Positions 52,966-64,000 of a stretch of DNA of 64,000 nucleotides are shown one piece after another. Position numbers and translations under genes: made by a program. Source of the DNA: Nemopilema nomurai. Its lineage: Eukaryota; Cnidaria; Scyphozoa; Rhizostomeae; Rhizostomatidae. Below the pieces are notes generated by a model. The model was not told where the DNA came from. It made no database searches and saw only the letters and a program-made list of their open reading frames with translations. Position 1 is the first letter of the stretch; every line of letters starts with the position of its first letter. Where the stretch lies: positions 1,016,059 to 1,080,058 of the forward strand of contig ML133486.1 of assembly GCA_003864495.1 (NCBI GenBank). The letters are read 5' to 3'.

Positions 52966-55900
52966 AAACTGTGTTGACAACCTCGTTTTCAAAATTCAGC
53001 CGTCCCAAAACGATAAGAGGGCCGGGTACAGGTAGCCCATTTCATTAGCAGTGCCAATGGGAGAGGGGGGCTCGGGGCTTTAGACTCCCACTTTTAAGCA
53101 ACTATAGTTTATCTTATGGGAGGAGGATACAATTACGTATGATTTATTTCCAGCCACTCTTTTGATTTCGAGGCCTGTTGTCTAAAAATGGCTTTTGCCA
53201 AAGTTTTGGGGAATATTAGAGTGGGTTCTGAATATCATCTTAATCAGCATGTCAAATAACGCCAGAATGCTAAATTTTTAGTTTATAACCTAGATACGCT
53301 AAGGGATTTGGAGGGTGACCAAAAAGGACTGGGCATAGGTACCCAGTCTAAAATAGCTCTTGGAGGTATTTTTACAATGGGTCTGTATATTATCTCAATC
53401 AGCATGTCAATTTGTGTACTTGTTCCAAACTTAATGTTTGTATCACAAAACTAACAATTCAGCTACTACGTGGCATCACCGGAAAGCAGTGGTACGAGAA
53501 ATTTAGTTGGGAAGGTACATTTGTCTAAAGCATTAAGCATTGGAATTTTGGCCGCAAACTTGGTAAAGCAAGACTCGAAGCAAAGCGGTTTATGAACTTC
53601 AGCAAAGAATCGTTTTTATAATTATTTTGGACAATGTAGGAAATCTCTCTGCTAGAGCTCAAAGCGATATGAAGGACCTGAAACACATGAAAGATTTTAA
53701 CCCGAGTTGGGCTTTAGAAGTTTCACTTTTTCCTGCTGCATCTATATGAGAATTTCAACCCAGCTTTAGGTAGGATCATCTTGTAATGGCGTGGTTTTGT
53801 TAGAACTATCGTAGAATTTGTCGAAAATGGCCCCCAACTTTTTCAGAAGAACCAAGCCCTTTTTGTACAAAAGGTCGACAAAACGGGTAATAAAAAAGGA
53901 AAATTTCCCTTTCCCTGCAGTCGAAACTTTAAGTTAAAGAAGTGTACATTCCAGTATCAATTTGATTACCAAAAATTATATTGATGTCTTACGTACACCT
54001 AGACATCTTACTTTGTTGCCACCGTGCAAAATGGGGCCAAATGAAATACGAGGGACATCCACAGTACACAGTATGACGCTTTGATTCCAACTCGGCTAAA
54101 CAAATTCCCGTTTACATGATAATTTTGAATAATGTTATTGATAATCAATATTTAATCGATAATCTACTACTTGCTTGTTTTTCAATCCTTTAAGTGTTGA
54201 CTTGTTGAGTTGAATTTGTTGATTTTCAACTCACCCCTCCTAAAAGCGATGTTAGACCACACCAATCAATGGAGCGGTTGCCTTAGGAAAAAGGACACCC
54301 AGAATTCACAGAGCAGTAGTCAAATGATAAAAATTGCTGGCATCAAACTGGATGAGCATTATAAATAGTATTCATTTCGCAACGACGGAATGAATGTCAT
54401 ACACATCGGCATACATTAGAACTGATGCCACACCAATAAATATTAGGTTCATAAAAGTAAACGACTATTATAAATACTACTTCTAACAAAAGAGATGGTA
54501 TTGAAAAGGTCTCAAGGGTGTCCTCCTGGGGGCGTGCACAATTCGGCGAACGTTCACTGTTTATGGTATATAACATTTATTTGTGAAACTAGCGGTTAGG
54601 GGAATTTTCGAGTGGGAATTGAAAGACACAATATTGTCTATGTTTCGGTAAGAACATCGATCGATAAAAAATGAAACGTAGCTCAGGCTAAACGACAGCA
54701 ACATCACCAATACGCTGTTAGAGGGGGAAGGCTTACCTAAAATGCTAACTCTAGGACAGTTGGAAAACAGCTATGGAACTTTGGGCAACATAAGCTGAAT
54801 TGTCCCGGTCAAGGCCTGTTACCTGAGTGTACAGAATGCTTACTGTATCAAAATAATGTAAATATCTGTCGAATTAACTTAAAGGTCGCATAAGTTAATA
54901 GCATCTTACTTGGTGCATCGGTTCGGATTAATAGAACTGTAATAATAGAACAGAAACAGATGCATAATGCACCAAAAACAAAAACTTTAGGCAGGATTCG
55001 TAAACATTGCACTTCATCCGCTAGCAAACAACCTAAACTTATTTGATATAAAAGTATTCAAGTGAATGCTTTATCGTAGAGCCTGCGAGGCTAAAGATTT
55101 ACGAGAGAATTAGTATGATAGTAGATCTTTGAAACTGAACTCAAGTGTGCAAAGTTTACTATTCCGCCTCAAGTAACTGTCACAAAAGTGTAGACACACG
55201 ATGAACCATAATTTTTTTAAATAGCACATTCAGTCTTTCGGTAATGTCCATAAATATGAATTGATAATAAATACTGGTAGCATAATATAACATATTTACA
55301 ATTCTTTTAATACAAGCGATAATTTTAACCTAATTTCCCTTGCTAACGGCACAGAATTCAACTCAACATGAGCGAAAATGCTCATAACATAAGGAAATAC
55401 CAAACTTTGCAAATACCTTCAAAACAAGAATATAGTATTTCGCCTAAAAAACCTGCATTCATACCAATAGTACAACTCCTCACTGGGACAGATGAAAAGG
55501 GAAATAATAAACATCCCTCGTTCTTCTGTTTATCAAATGTCAATTTTCGCATTCTCAAAATTGGGTTCCAAGGAGAAGTTGAATGACAGTACTGAGCTTA
55601 GCTATCGATATTTAACATATCATGCTTCCTTAAAAAACATAGTCCAAATAGAGATTTCAAGCACTTAACAAACTGGAATTCTGGACATGACACTGGGCAA
55701 ATAAATCTGACTTACAGGGGCTTAATTCAACGATTAAAGCTCCAGTGAAAGTTAGAAAAAGCTAGTCTGAAGGCAGCTTAGAGCTGCCTTGATATAAAAA
55801 GGTGTCACCATTGTAAATCAAGGCAAATATAGAAGAAAGGTTTATCGTCCAAAAAGTCATAGACCATGAGCCGATACATCTAAGAATTTACACTCCTGGA

Positions 55901-56638
55901 AATTTTGTCAACACGAGAGCATTTCTTTTTTTTGAGACAACGCAAACAAGGCTATATAGTGCAATCAGTTGAATACCTCAAAACTTGAAAACCTGGAAAC
56001 AATGTCATGTATCTCATCACATACTCGACACCTTTGGTGAAATATTAAAATCCGTATAAAAATTAGACCCGGCGAATTCTGAATTCAGTAGCAAACCAAA
56101 CTTGTCAGATATTTGCAATGTTTAAAGCAGTCTAGGGAGAATGCGACACTGACCTGTGGCCATAGAAAAGGCCTCACTCACACAGATGTGATATGGGGAC
56201 GAAAAACAAGAAAAAAGAAAAGCTACTAAAAACCTAAATAACGATGTTTGTGAATTTAACGGAAAATCAGAAAATTCCTTTACAAAAGTAAATACTAAAC
56301 TTTCTTATTGAGGGCGGGGTAGGGTAAGGCCGTTTGACAATGCATCAGTCAACACGTTTGATGAGCAAACTATATTCTGTATGCTGAAAGATCAAGACCG
56401 AGTTTGTAATTTGTCACAAACCTTGTCCTAAACTGACACACTGGTTAGAACAGATACTGTAACCGGTTATTTTGTAACCGGAAGCAGTAAGGATATTCCT
56501 CGACCAGTAAACATGGGCTAGAGAGGAAGGCCTACAATGAGTTTGTCTAGGGCTTACAAGGAGAACCACTGAATAATTTGCTGGTGTGCGATTGACTGAA
56601 GCAGAAGATGCCTTGATCCCTTTCTCTGAGATAATTTG
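52962..56638. other. Intergenic region between ATXN10 and the basic-module gene
   Basis: It holds the ATXN10 promoter on the left and the 3' end of the next gene on the right. Open frames are short. One 72-codon frame on the plus strand (55368-55586) has a fair start context but matches nothing I know. I see no transposon ends. Confidence 0.5.
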
Positions 56639-59600
56639 CTACGACTGAGCGATGACGACTGACTGAAGACTGTCGTGGTCCCGCCTGTCCGCTTCTGAGA
56701 GGAGTCTTCTCGGGCAAAACTGCTTGCGCTTTCTGCTAGATGAATTGTGAGTCGGATCATCAAAGCTCGGGGGTGGACTGAGACCATCGTATGGTGGCGA
56801 GCTTCTTCTGTCGCGATCTGCAGGCGCAAGAAGAACATCATAATATTATAACATGATGCAATTCATTTCTAATTGCTACATTTGGCTTCAAATAAACTTC
56901 AAATATAACTTTCTCTAGCTATAAAAATCTTCCCTGTGGAATAATAGAGGTTTTGTAGATTAATAATTATTCATAGCAATGAAAGCATTTCGTGAAGTAA
57001 ACTTAAGTTATTTAGAAAGCTATCTAGTATTATTAAGAATATCCCCTTTTTGTGCTTGGGCACAAGTCATCAAAGCAAACTCATCTGCATCAAAAATGGA
57101 CGCATCTTTGACAACAGTAGTAATGGCGAGCAACACCCTGTTTAGAAACAATTTGCTTTCGATAACATTAATAGCTTGTTTAATAGTGAAACAGTACCTT
57201 CTTTGTGAAGATTCATTTGCTCGTACGAGTTATTGTAAGACACTGGCTCACGAGATGGGTACGTTTGGAAATCTTGGAATGACATCGCGTCATTTATAGG
57301 ACCAGCCTTTTCAGAGGTAACATCTCCATTCCTTGTGAACCCCATGGTTGGAACAACGACCTCTCGTTTTGGGGTGACTTTAATTCGACACCCACGATTT
57401 TTCCGCATGTCAGTTGTGTTGTTACAAGGCACTTTAAAATCCATTTCGCCTTTACACTTCTCAATCTGGGCGTCTATAAACACTTTTTGCCTCTTTTCCA
57501 GCATGTTCTTCAATTTGCTTTTCGAGGCATGAAAGGCTTTGATAGCCTCGTTCACCATGATTCGTTTGTTTGGGGTAAATCGCTTGTACATCACTTCATC
57601 AAAGGATATCTGGTCCTGCTCTTGGAAGGACTTCATTTGCATCAACCTCAATCGCATCCTTCGTCTTCGCTGTGCTTCACGATTCGACTGTCGCCTTCTC
57701 TGTAATTGTGAATCAGTTAGGCCACTTTTCCAACTACGCCATTTTTGATTACCCTCGTTTCTAGAAACTATTTTTGCCGACTTGCTACTAGTATTTGAGT
57801 CGCTTTTATCTTCATTCGAGTCGCCGTTGAACTCTTTTTCTGCATGGTGGTCTCCATTTTCTTCGTTTGTAAACACCTCCTGTTCACATGGCCTACACTG
57901 GCTTACCCAAGATGAGTGATAAATGCGTCGGTTACCCGGCAACTCATAAAACCTATTCTCAAAGTCAGTCTCAATCTTCGGGCAGCGGTAGCCATTTTCC
58001 TGCAAAATCTTGTAATCTGAAGCATACAAGGCTTCTGAAAGCGGATTGCGACGGTTGAACGCGCTTGCTGGCATATCTGCACTTTCAGGATACATCTTCT
58101 CCACACCAGGGCACGGCTTCTTGATGTCAACATTGTCACCTGATTCTTTTGCAATCAACTTATTCTCACCCGTAAAATCATGGGCAGTTCCTCTATCATT
58201 TTCAATAATACCATTAGAGGTCGTTTGCAAAACAACTCTCTCGGAGGTGCACTGCGAGGTTTTCCTTGCATCCGCGCTAGGCTCAGATTCCGCTTTGAGA
58301 ATCAAGCGATCCATCGAGCCATTACAATACTGGTAATCATTCGGGGGTGCCTGAGGGGGCAGCTCGGGGATTGCCAAGTCACTTCTAAGCTCACCAAGAC
58401 CGTGGCTCCCAATCCTGTTTGATGCACCATCGACATTTCACAATTGTAATTCAATGGTGAGCGGTCTACTGCTCCTCCCCATTCCAGCGCTGCGAGGCGC
58501 TCTCTGTCATCTCTACGGTCTGGAGCCTCGCCTTCGAAATAAGAAATCGAGCTGTGCTCCAGGAAACGTAAGCTTGGGCGACTTATGCCCTTGGACATTC
58601 GGGTTTCGTACTTTCTGTTCGAATCATCGACAAACTTTGACTCCACGTCACACCTTGGGCTTCGGTCGATTTGCTTTTTTGTGGGTGGGACTTCGCCAAG
58701 GGCTTTGAACTGAAAACAGAAAGATTAACTTTGCGTTTATAGATTTACGTTAATTGGCGGAAAGGTTGGATAAAAAGAAGATGAGATTCTGAATGATTAT
58801 ATTTGATAATAGTGAAATTGGGCTTTGCTTTTTAAACGTTTACAGTATGTTTCGAATGGTTGCTACTATATAAGCCAAGCGAATGCAAACTGTGTCTAGC
58901 GCCCGCGACTAACAGCTACATGCAAACCCCACCTTTTCCTCTCTCAAACGGGCCCTTCGCCGGCGCTGGTACTCCCTCTCTCTCCTCCGCAAACTCTCAA
59001 GCTCTTCGGCAGTGAGCAGCGACCGGTCATAAAACCTGCCAAACTTCACTTTCTTCCCATCGCCTGACTTGGGCGAGGCTGCGTTACTTTCGACATCATC
59101 CCGAAGCTGGCTCTCCTGGCCATTCATGTCTGCTTCCATGCCGGCTTCCTTGAAGCAATCATCTTCCAGCATGTGCTCGTTGACACCATCAAGCTGTCCC
59201 TCCTTGAAACCATCACGACTTTCATTTTTGATACCGACCGGGCTTTCATTTTTTGCTGCGGAGGAGACTGACTCGTTCGAGTCGGTCTCACCATCATGCA
59301 GGAAAAGTTCCTGGTCTTCTTGTGAATAACCCTTAAATGAAAAGTAGGGAAATATACTATAAACAATTGCAGATAATTGTCTAATTTAACCTCTTGTTCT
59401 ATGTTAGAGGTTCTAAACGAAAAGATGAAGCTAACTTGATGATACTCAAAGAATAGTAAAATAAGGATGTTTTGAAAAGATCATTATTGGCAGGAAACAT
59501 TGATAGATAATGCCATTCGGAGCGGACAATTAACGGGCCTTTTTTAAAATAACTAAAGCAGATCGAATTACCTAACGCTGTGTACATTCGCAAATGCGCA

Positions 59601-62600
59601 ATTACCTTCTTGTTTTTCGCTCTCTGTTTTCTTTTTGCCATTCTTTCCTTCTCCCGGAGCTTGTCGAGTTCTTCCTTAGAAAGGTTGCTCCTTCTGAGTT
59701 TCTTTGCTTGGCCTGCAGAGGAAAACCCTCTCTTCTCCGACGAATCAGAAGATTCCTCAGAGCAACTCTGGGCGAGATTTTCACTTAACGACCGTTTTCG
59801 GCCATATACCTCCGGATTGGAGAACACAACCTTTGTGTCATAATCTGGATTTCGGAGCTCGAATATCGTCGCTGTATCTGACGTCACGCCTTCGCCCGGC
59901 GCCAGAGAGTGACTGCTCGTTAGGAACCCTGCGAAGGAGCCCGTCCGCATAGCACTGCCATCACCAGGAATTTTCATATTGCATTGCAAGCCAAGTGCCG
60001 ACATGTAGTTGAGTTTTGGGTTCGCAGTACCAAGATTCCAGGGTCTCTTGTCGTTTGTTGGCGAAGATGCCTGAAAAGGGTTGCAGTAATAAATATTAAA
60101 GCTTACGTCTCAGTTGAATGCAATAACGCGGGTATGTCGGCGGGAACATCCGCGGGAACATCCTTTACCAGACCGAAGCGATTCATATACGGACGTTTGT
60201 TGTCCTTTTGCAATTATATGAAAAATGGTAGATCAGATTAAATACTTGAGCAAAAGATCAAGTATTGCTTGAGATGTTGCTTACTTTTTGACGAGATTCG
60301 GTAATAACTGTAAATAGAGCTATGCATACTACTACATCGTGTATCATTTAAAATGTAATCATTTCATAACCTCAAACATGCACTTGCAAAGGCAACTCGA
60401 AGCTAAGGACTACAATAACTGCAGCAGAAGCTGCAAGAAAACAAATGACAATGGAGAAGAGCGCGGTTTCAACAAGAAAACCACTATCAACTCGATGGTG
60501 TTATCAGGTTTGGAGTGCTGGCCTTGCCAAACAAACTTCAAACATCGGAATTATATCAACCACGCCCATGTTGGCTTTTAGGGCTATTTGCTTCACTATC
60601 GAAGGCCCTTTTTTGTTTTGAGATCAACAAAAGGAAAAGGAGTCTTTTGCTGTGTATTTAGAGTTCCTGTAAGGAAGGAACGTGGCAGGCTTCCATTTAC
60701 AGCTTGTGCGAAATTACTTAGACAGAGAAATCAACAAGCGGAAATCACGAAGGGAATGGTAGCCATATCTGCCGAACACCGATATTTTTAATAACGACAG
60801 AGAAAAACTTCAAATTGATGATAATACGAATAACAATGAAGCAATATGGTAACACTCGCAGTTAAAACTTGACTTGTTTGTTTCATTTAAATAGGGTTTC
60901 AAAAAAGAAGTGCGCGTTACTAGAGGGCACCACGGTCGGAACAAAAGATCGTAAGAAAATCTTTGCGGCCGTACAATGTTTATTTCGGGAATGCCTTGAA
61001 CAAAACGTAATCTTATTTACTTGACAAAATGAGCCAACTCAAACGACAAAAGCTATGACGCACATAATTTGCTGAAAGGGACGTCTTGAAAATACTGGGG
61101 AAGCTTTCGCAAAAGAAGTAATTGCATTAATCAGCTTGCAGATGGAGGTATTCCCTCGGGTGAAACTTGGCAAGCACGTGGCACTTTGCTGCTTTTCTCA
61201 ATGGTTAATGACATGGTTGCAGTCCATGTGACAGAATATCGATGGCTGCTCATCGACTTGGCGTAAGCACTTGTGAAATAAAATAATACTGTTACTGTTT
61301 CTAGTAGCAATCTGTGAAGTGTATTACGACAACGTATGCAGAAACGGCAAACAGAAGCTCTGTACCACCTAACACTGGAACCTCTCATTCGCATATTCTC
61401 GTGTTGGAGCGAGTAGATGCATTGAAACGGGTAGACATTTGAGATGAATCTGTGAACATTTGTGCAGCGTTGGAACTAAACACTCTGAAATAGTTAGGCT
61501 TCACGAGAAAGGCTGCCGTGTGACATGTTTCGACAGCTGCGTGTGAGAGTCTTGTTTGCTCTAGGGAACGTTGTGTGCGATAAGAACATTCACTATCGCC
61601 AAATACTGCTTGAAAGCAAGGTTTTTATGCTGTTCTGCTGTTTCTACAATTGGTAGAACAGATGTTCCTTGTTAAGCAAGTTTGTGCTGTTTTCTGTAGC
61701 GCACACTCGCAGGTTTCCGCAACTCTGAATTAGTTCATGCGAAGGCTAACTTCTTCAGGGAAGACGTCAGGTTTAAAATGTCGTGAGACAAAATATTCAC
61801 TGAAAAACAGGCGATTTCACCGTTTCATTACAACAAACTGGCACTTGTTTTGAATTTTTAATGCCATGTTTGTTCAAGATACGCTATCTTGTCACTTAGG
61901 AAATAACATTTATAGAAAACACGATAACTGTTAGCCCAGCAATGCCTTGAGCATCGATGAGGTGTTAGAAAGAAGAAACACGACTGAAGAAAATATAACG
62001 TTGAGACTTCCTTCTGCTTTTTCGTAGGCTACATGACCAGCCTAACATGATAGAAAAAGCAAAAATTAAGTTTGATTGGGCATCAACTACGTCAATTGCC
62101 TTCGCCGTAGACAATGAGACTGCCTGTAATGGGACCGTTGATTATCCTCTCCTAACCTAAGGCTCCAGCTCACCTCTTATAAACACTGTCTTTCTTCTAA
62201 CACTTAAACAAACATTCGCAAACCCAATTTGGTTATTAAATTACGCACATAGCCTATCTGTATACTAACTTTCCTTGTGCTTTTGCTCATGGCTCTGGAA
62301 AATTGGTAGAACAATCAAGTGAATTTTGTTTTAAAGCAATTTCATTTCCCATATTGGCACCAAGTAAAAGAATGTGCTTCACTGGAAATACCACCCAATC
62401 GCCTTTCTAAAGCAGAAATACAAAAGGAGCATTAAATGAGAATCTACTGCGAAGGGTCCTATTTCGGTGCACTTTCGCGGGACTATAAACTTCCTCTCAA
62501 TTTTCCGAAGCTTTCCTCCGCGGCTATCCAAAGTTTTAAAGCCGTCACGACAGTCATCAGAACTTGAACTGGCAGGAAATCATACTGTTTGAAGGAAAAT

Positions 62601-63673
62601 CAAGTTCCTTATTTTTGGGAGGAAAACCAAACCAACAGCCGTTACTCTCTCAAGCGTGCTGAGAAGCCTCTGCTTTTTCGTCAGTTAAGCTGAGCTTATT
62701 CAGTGTTGGCAATACCCTCTAGGAAACAGGAGGCAAATTATTTAAAGAACTATCAACAAAACAGAGCTAGATCCGATGAACTCGTCCTGTAGAGAGTTGA
62801 CGTAAACTTTTGCAAAACGATGGGCCTACTAGCTGATATGACACTGTTTTGAAATTGCTGCTTCGGCTTCCCCATCATGTCAGAACATTTCCAACTTAAG
62901 AGCCAAAACACTTTAGAATACAATCACGTCTTTGTCACAAGTCACACTGTTGAAGTGGTTGTACAAGAAACTAATCTGGCAGACCAGTTCTTCAAATACC
63001 CAGTATTCTAACATTTTTGTTTCTTTAGAATTTTCACTAATTTTTGCAGGAAAAAATTTCAACCTTTTCAGCTCCTTTGGATAGGCTTCAAAATCTTAAT
63101 GCAGTTGGTGAAATTTGGAAGTAAGAATGAAAAAGTACGAGGAATATTTTGAGCTTCGCATTGATCCTTCTGGGTGCGTCTCTAAAAAGAACACCCCATC
63201 AGGTATTTGGGTGGTTGAGATTTGCTGTTCAATGGTCGGATAGGGCTCGCGCAGCTTAATTACCCACCCATCTACTCTTCATCAAACGCAAAGTATATTG
63301 GACAATATTCAAATCTTGATACAATGGTAAGCAACTAACTTTCTTAGGAGAAGTGAAGTCCTTTTAAGAAACTGCAAAGTTTAATGCGGTGACACTATCA
63401 TAGATATGAACCAAAAATGGGCCTTTCTCCGAGGTTTGCTGAAATTGCCTCACACATTTGCATAACCCGCCTTGCAGAACCAACGGAGCATTGTGTGACG
63501 CAAAATAAATACACGCCTGCCATTTGACGAACTTAGACTTGCAACAGTAAACAGCGAAGTAAAATACAAACTTGACTTACGGAAGACAGCGAGCTGTCAA
63601 AGGTCTCCGACAATCTTGACTCGTACGTGATCACCGGCCTTACTTCTCCAAGCTCTCTCTCGAAATCTTCCTC
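56639..63673 (-). CDS. Unrecognised protein with three bZIP-like basic modules; 5' end outside window; one frameshift
   Basis: Exons: 63673-63581, 60070-59606, 59331-58933, 58709-57198, 56817-56639 (stop TAG). Borders are GT-AG and phases agree, giving about 882 residues; the true start is probably upstream of the window. Three copies of a module of about 28 residues are seen: LSKEELDKLREKERMAKRKQ (59606-59695), LTAEELESLRRREREYQRRR (58933-59025) and LTDSQLQRRRQSNREAQRRR (57640-57723). The third fits the bZIP basic-region signature N-x7-R, but no leucine zipper follows. The first two modules each end exactly at an exon end. Between modules the protein is acidic, serine-rich and probably disordered, and the C-terminus is Ser/Pro-rich with RKRKQ. 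The frame breaks at 58436-58438, where one more A in GAAATG joins the frames. A nuclear nucleic-acid-binding role is inference. Confidence 0.8.
60071..63580 (-). other. Large intron of the basic-module gene
   Basis: This is a 3.5-kb intron between the 31-codon exon and the exon with module 1. I saw no exon, RNA gene or transposon in it. The word TTGGTAGAACA occurs twice, near 61,649 and 62,303, without clear meaning. Confidence 0.5.
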
Positions 63674-64000
63674 CTGCAAATATAAAAATAATCGTTCAGA
63701 ATATTTGTCATCAATGCTTCGTTAATGAACCATATAATTTTATGGTAGCAAGGGAATTAGATTTATTGTCAGTTTTTGTTGTCAGACGGTCGAATTAAAA
63801 ATTATCGGCAAAGGAACTTTTGCGGCTTTCAAAGGTAATAATGCTGTAGCTGAGTCTTGACGTAAGAAAAGGCTGACTGTGTCATTGTTGGTTCGGGTGA
63901 ATTCTGATTTAAATCGACAAGTCCAACTCGTCTGTTGTTCTGCCGGACCCTTTGTCATCATTGTCCATTCGCAAACCGCCACTCCTTTAATCACACTTCA
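63674..64000 (-). other. Upstream intron or 5' region of the basic-module gene
   Basis: The exon ending at 63673 begins in phase 0 after a good acceptor (TTTGCAG), so at least one earlier exon is needed. None is visible before the window ends. A 70-codon frame at 63782-63994 has no supporting splice site and no recognised similarity. Confidence 0.45.

Noticed and set aside
55368..55586. 72-codon open frame with a fair start context
   Set aside because: Unrecognised, single and short, with no support beyond the open frame itself. Mentioned only in the intergenic entry.
57335..58422. Open frames on the plus strand opposite the long exon of the basic-module gene
   Set aside because: They are antisense shadows. 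Splice phases and repeated modules support the minus strand only.

Overview
This is nuclear DNA from an animal. Genes are split by GT-AG introns of about 90 bases to over 4 kb, the DNA is AT-rich, and the proteins are of metazoan type: a receptor tyrosine phosphatase with adhesion domains, cytosolic seryl-tRNA synthetase, ribosomal protein S23, ataxin-10, CDC123 and MMAA. I infer a non-bilaterian metazoan, most likely a cnidarian, but a sponge cannot be excluded from this window alone.

Layout. Bases 1-12,806 are almost empty; I see one possible terminal exon and one inverted repeat. A ten-exon seryl-tRNA synthetase gene (minus, 12,807-24,072) carries a deleted Tc1-like transposon in an intron. 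It is head-to-head with a large receptor protein tyrosine phosphatase gene (plus, 25,298-35,525) that encodes a discoidin-like domain, an Ig domain, FN3 repeats, a transmembrane helix and two phosphatase domains. A decayed hAT transposon with recognisable ends occupies 36,835-39,089. MMAA (minus, 39,509-41,264) and RPS23 (minus, 42,830-45,396) follow. RPS23 shares a 196-base divergent promoter with the intronless CDC123 gene (plus, 45,593-46,579). CDC123 is tail-to-tail with ATXN10 (minus, 46,976-52,961). The last gene (minus, 56,639-63,673, its 5' end outside the window) encodes an unrecognised protein with three copies of a short arginine-rich module resembling the basic region of bZIP factors.

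Most of the genes are housekeeping: tRNA charging, a 40S ribosomal protein, eIF2 assembly (CDC123), mitochondrial B12-dependent metabolism (MMAA). They are neighbours, not a pathway.

Two things stand out. First, three well-preserved genes (the phosphatase, MMAA and the basic-module gene) each have exactly one frameshift, and in each case one extra A in an AAA run would repair it. Splice phases and total coding length then agree exactly, which points to homopolymer under-calling in the assembly rather than three pseudogenes. Second, the basic-module protein and the phosphatase both look unusual in domain design. Exon coordinates below were worked out by hand from splice signals, reading-frame phase and remembered family sequences; no alignment was run.
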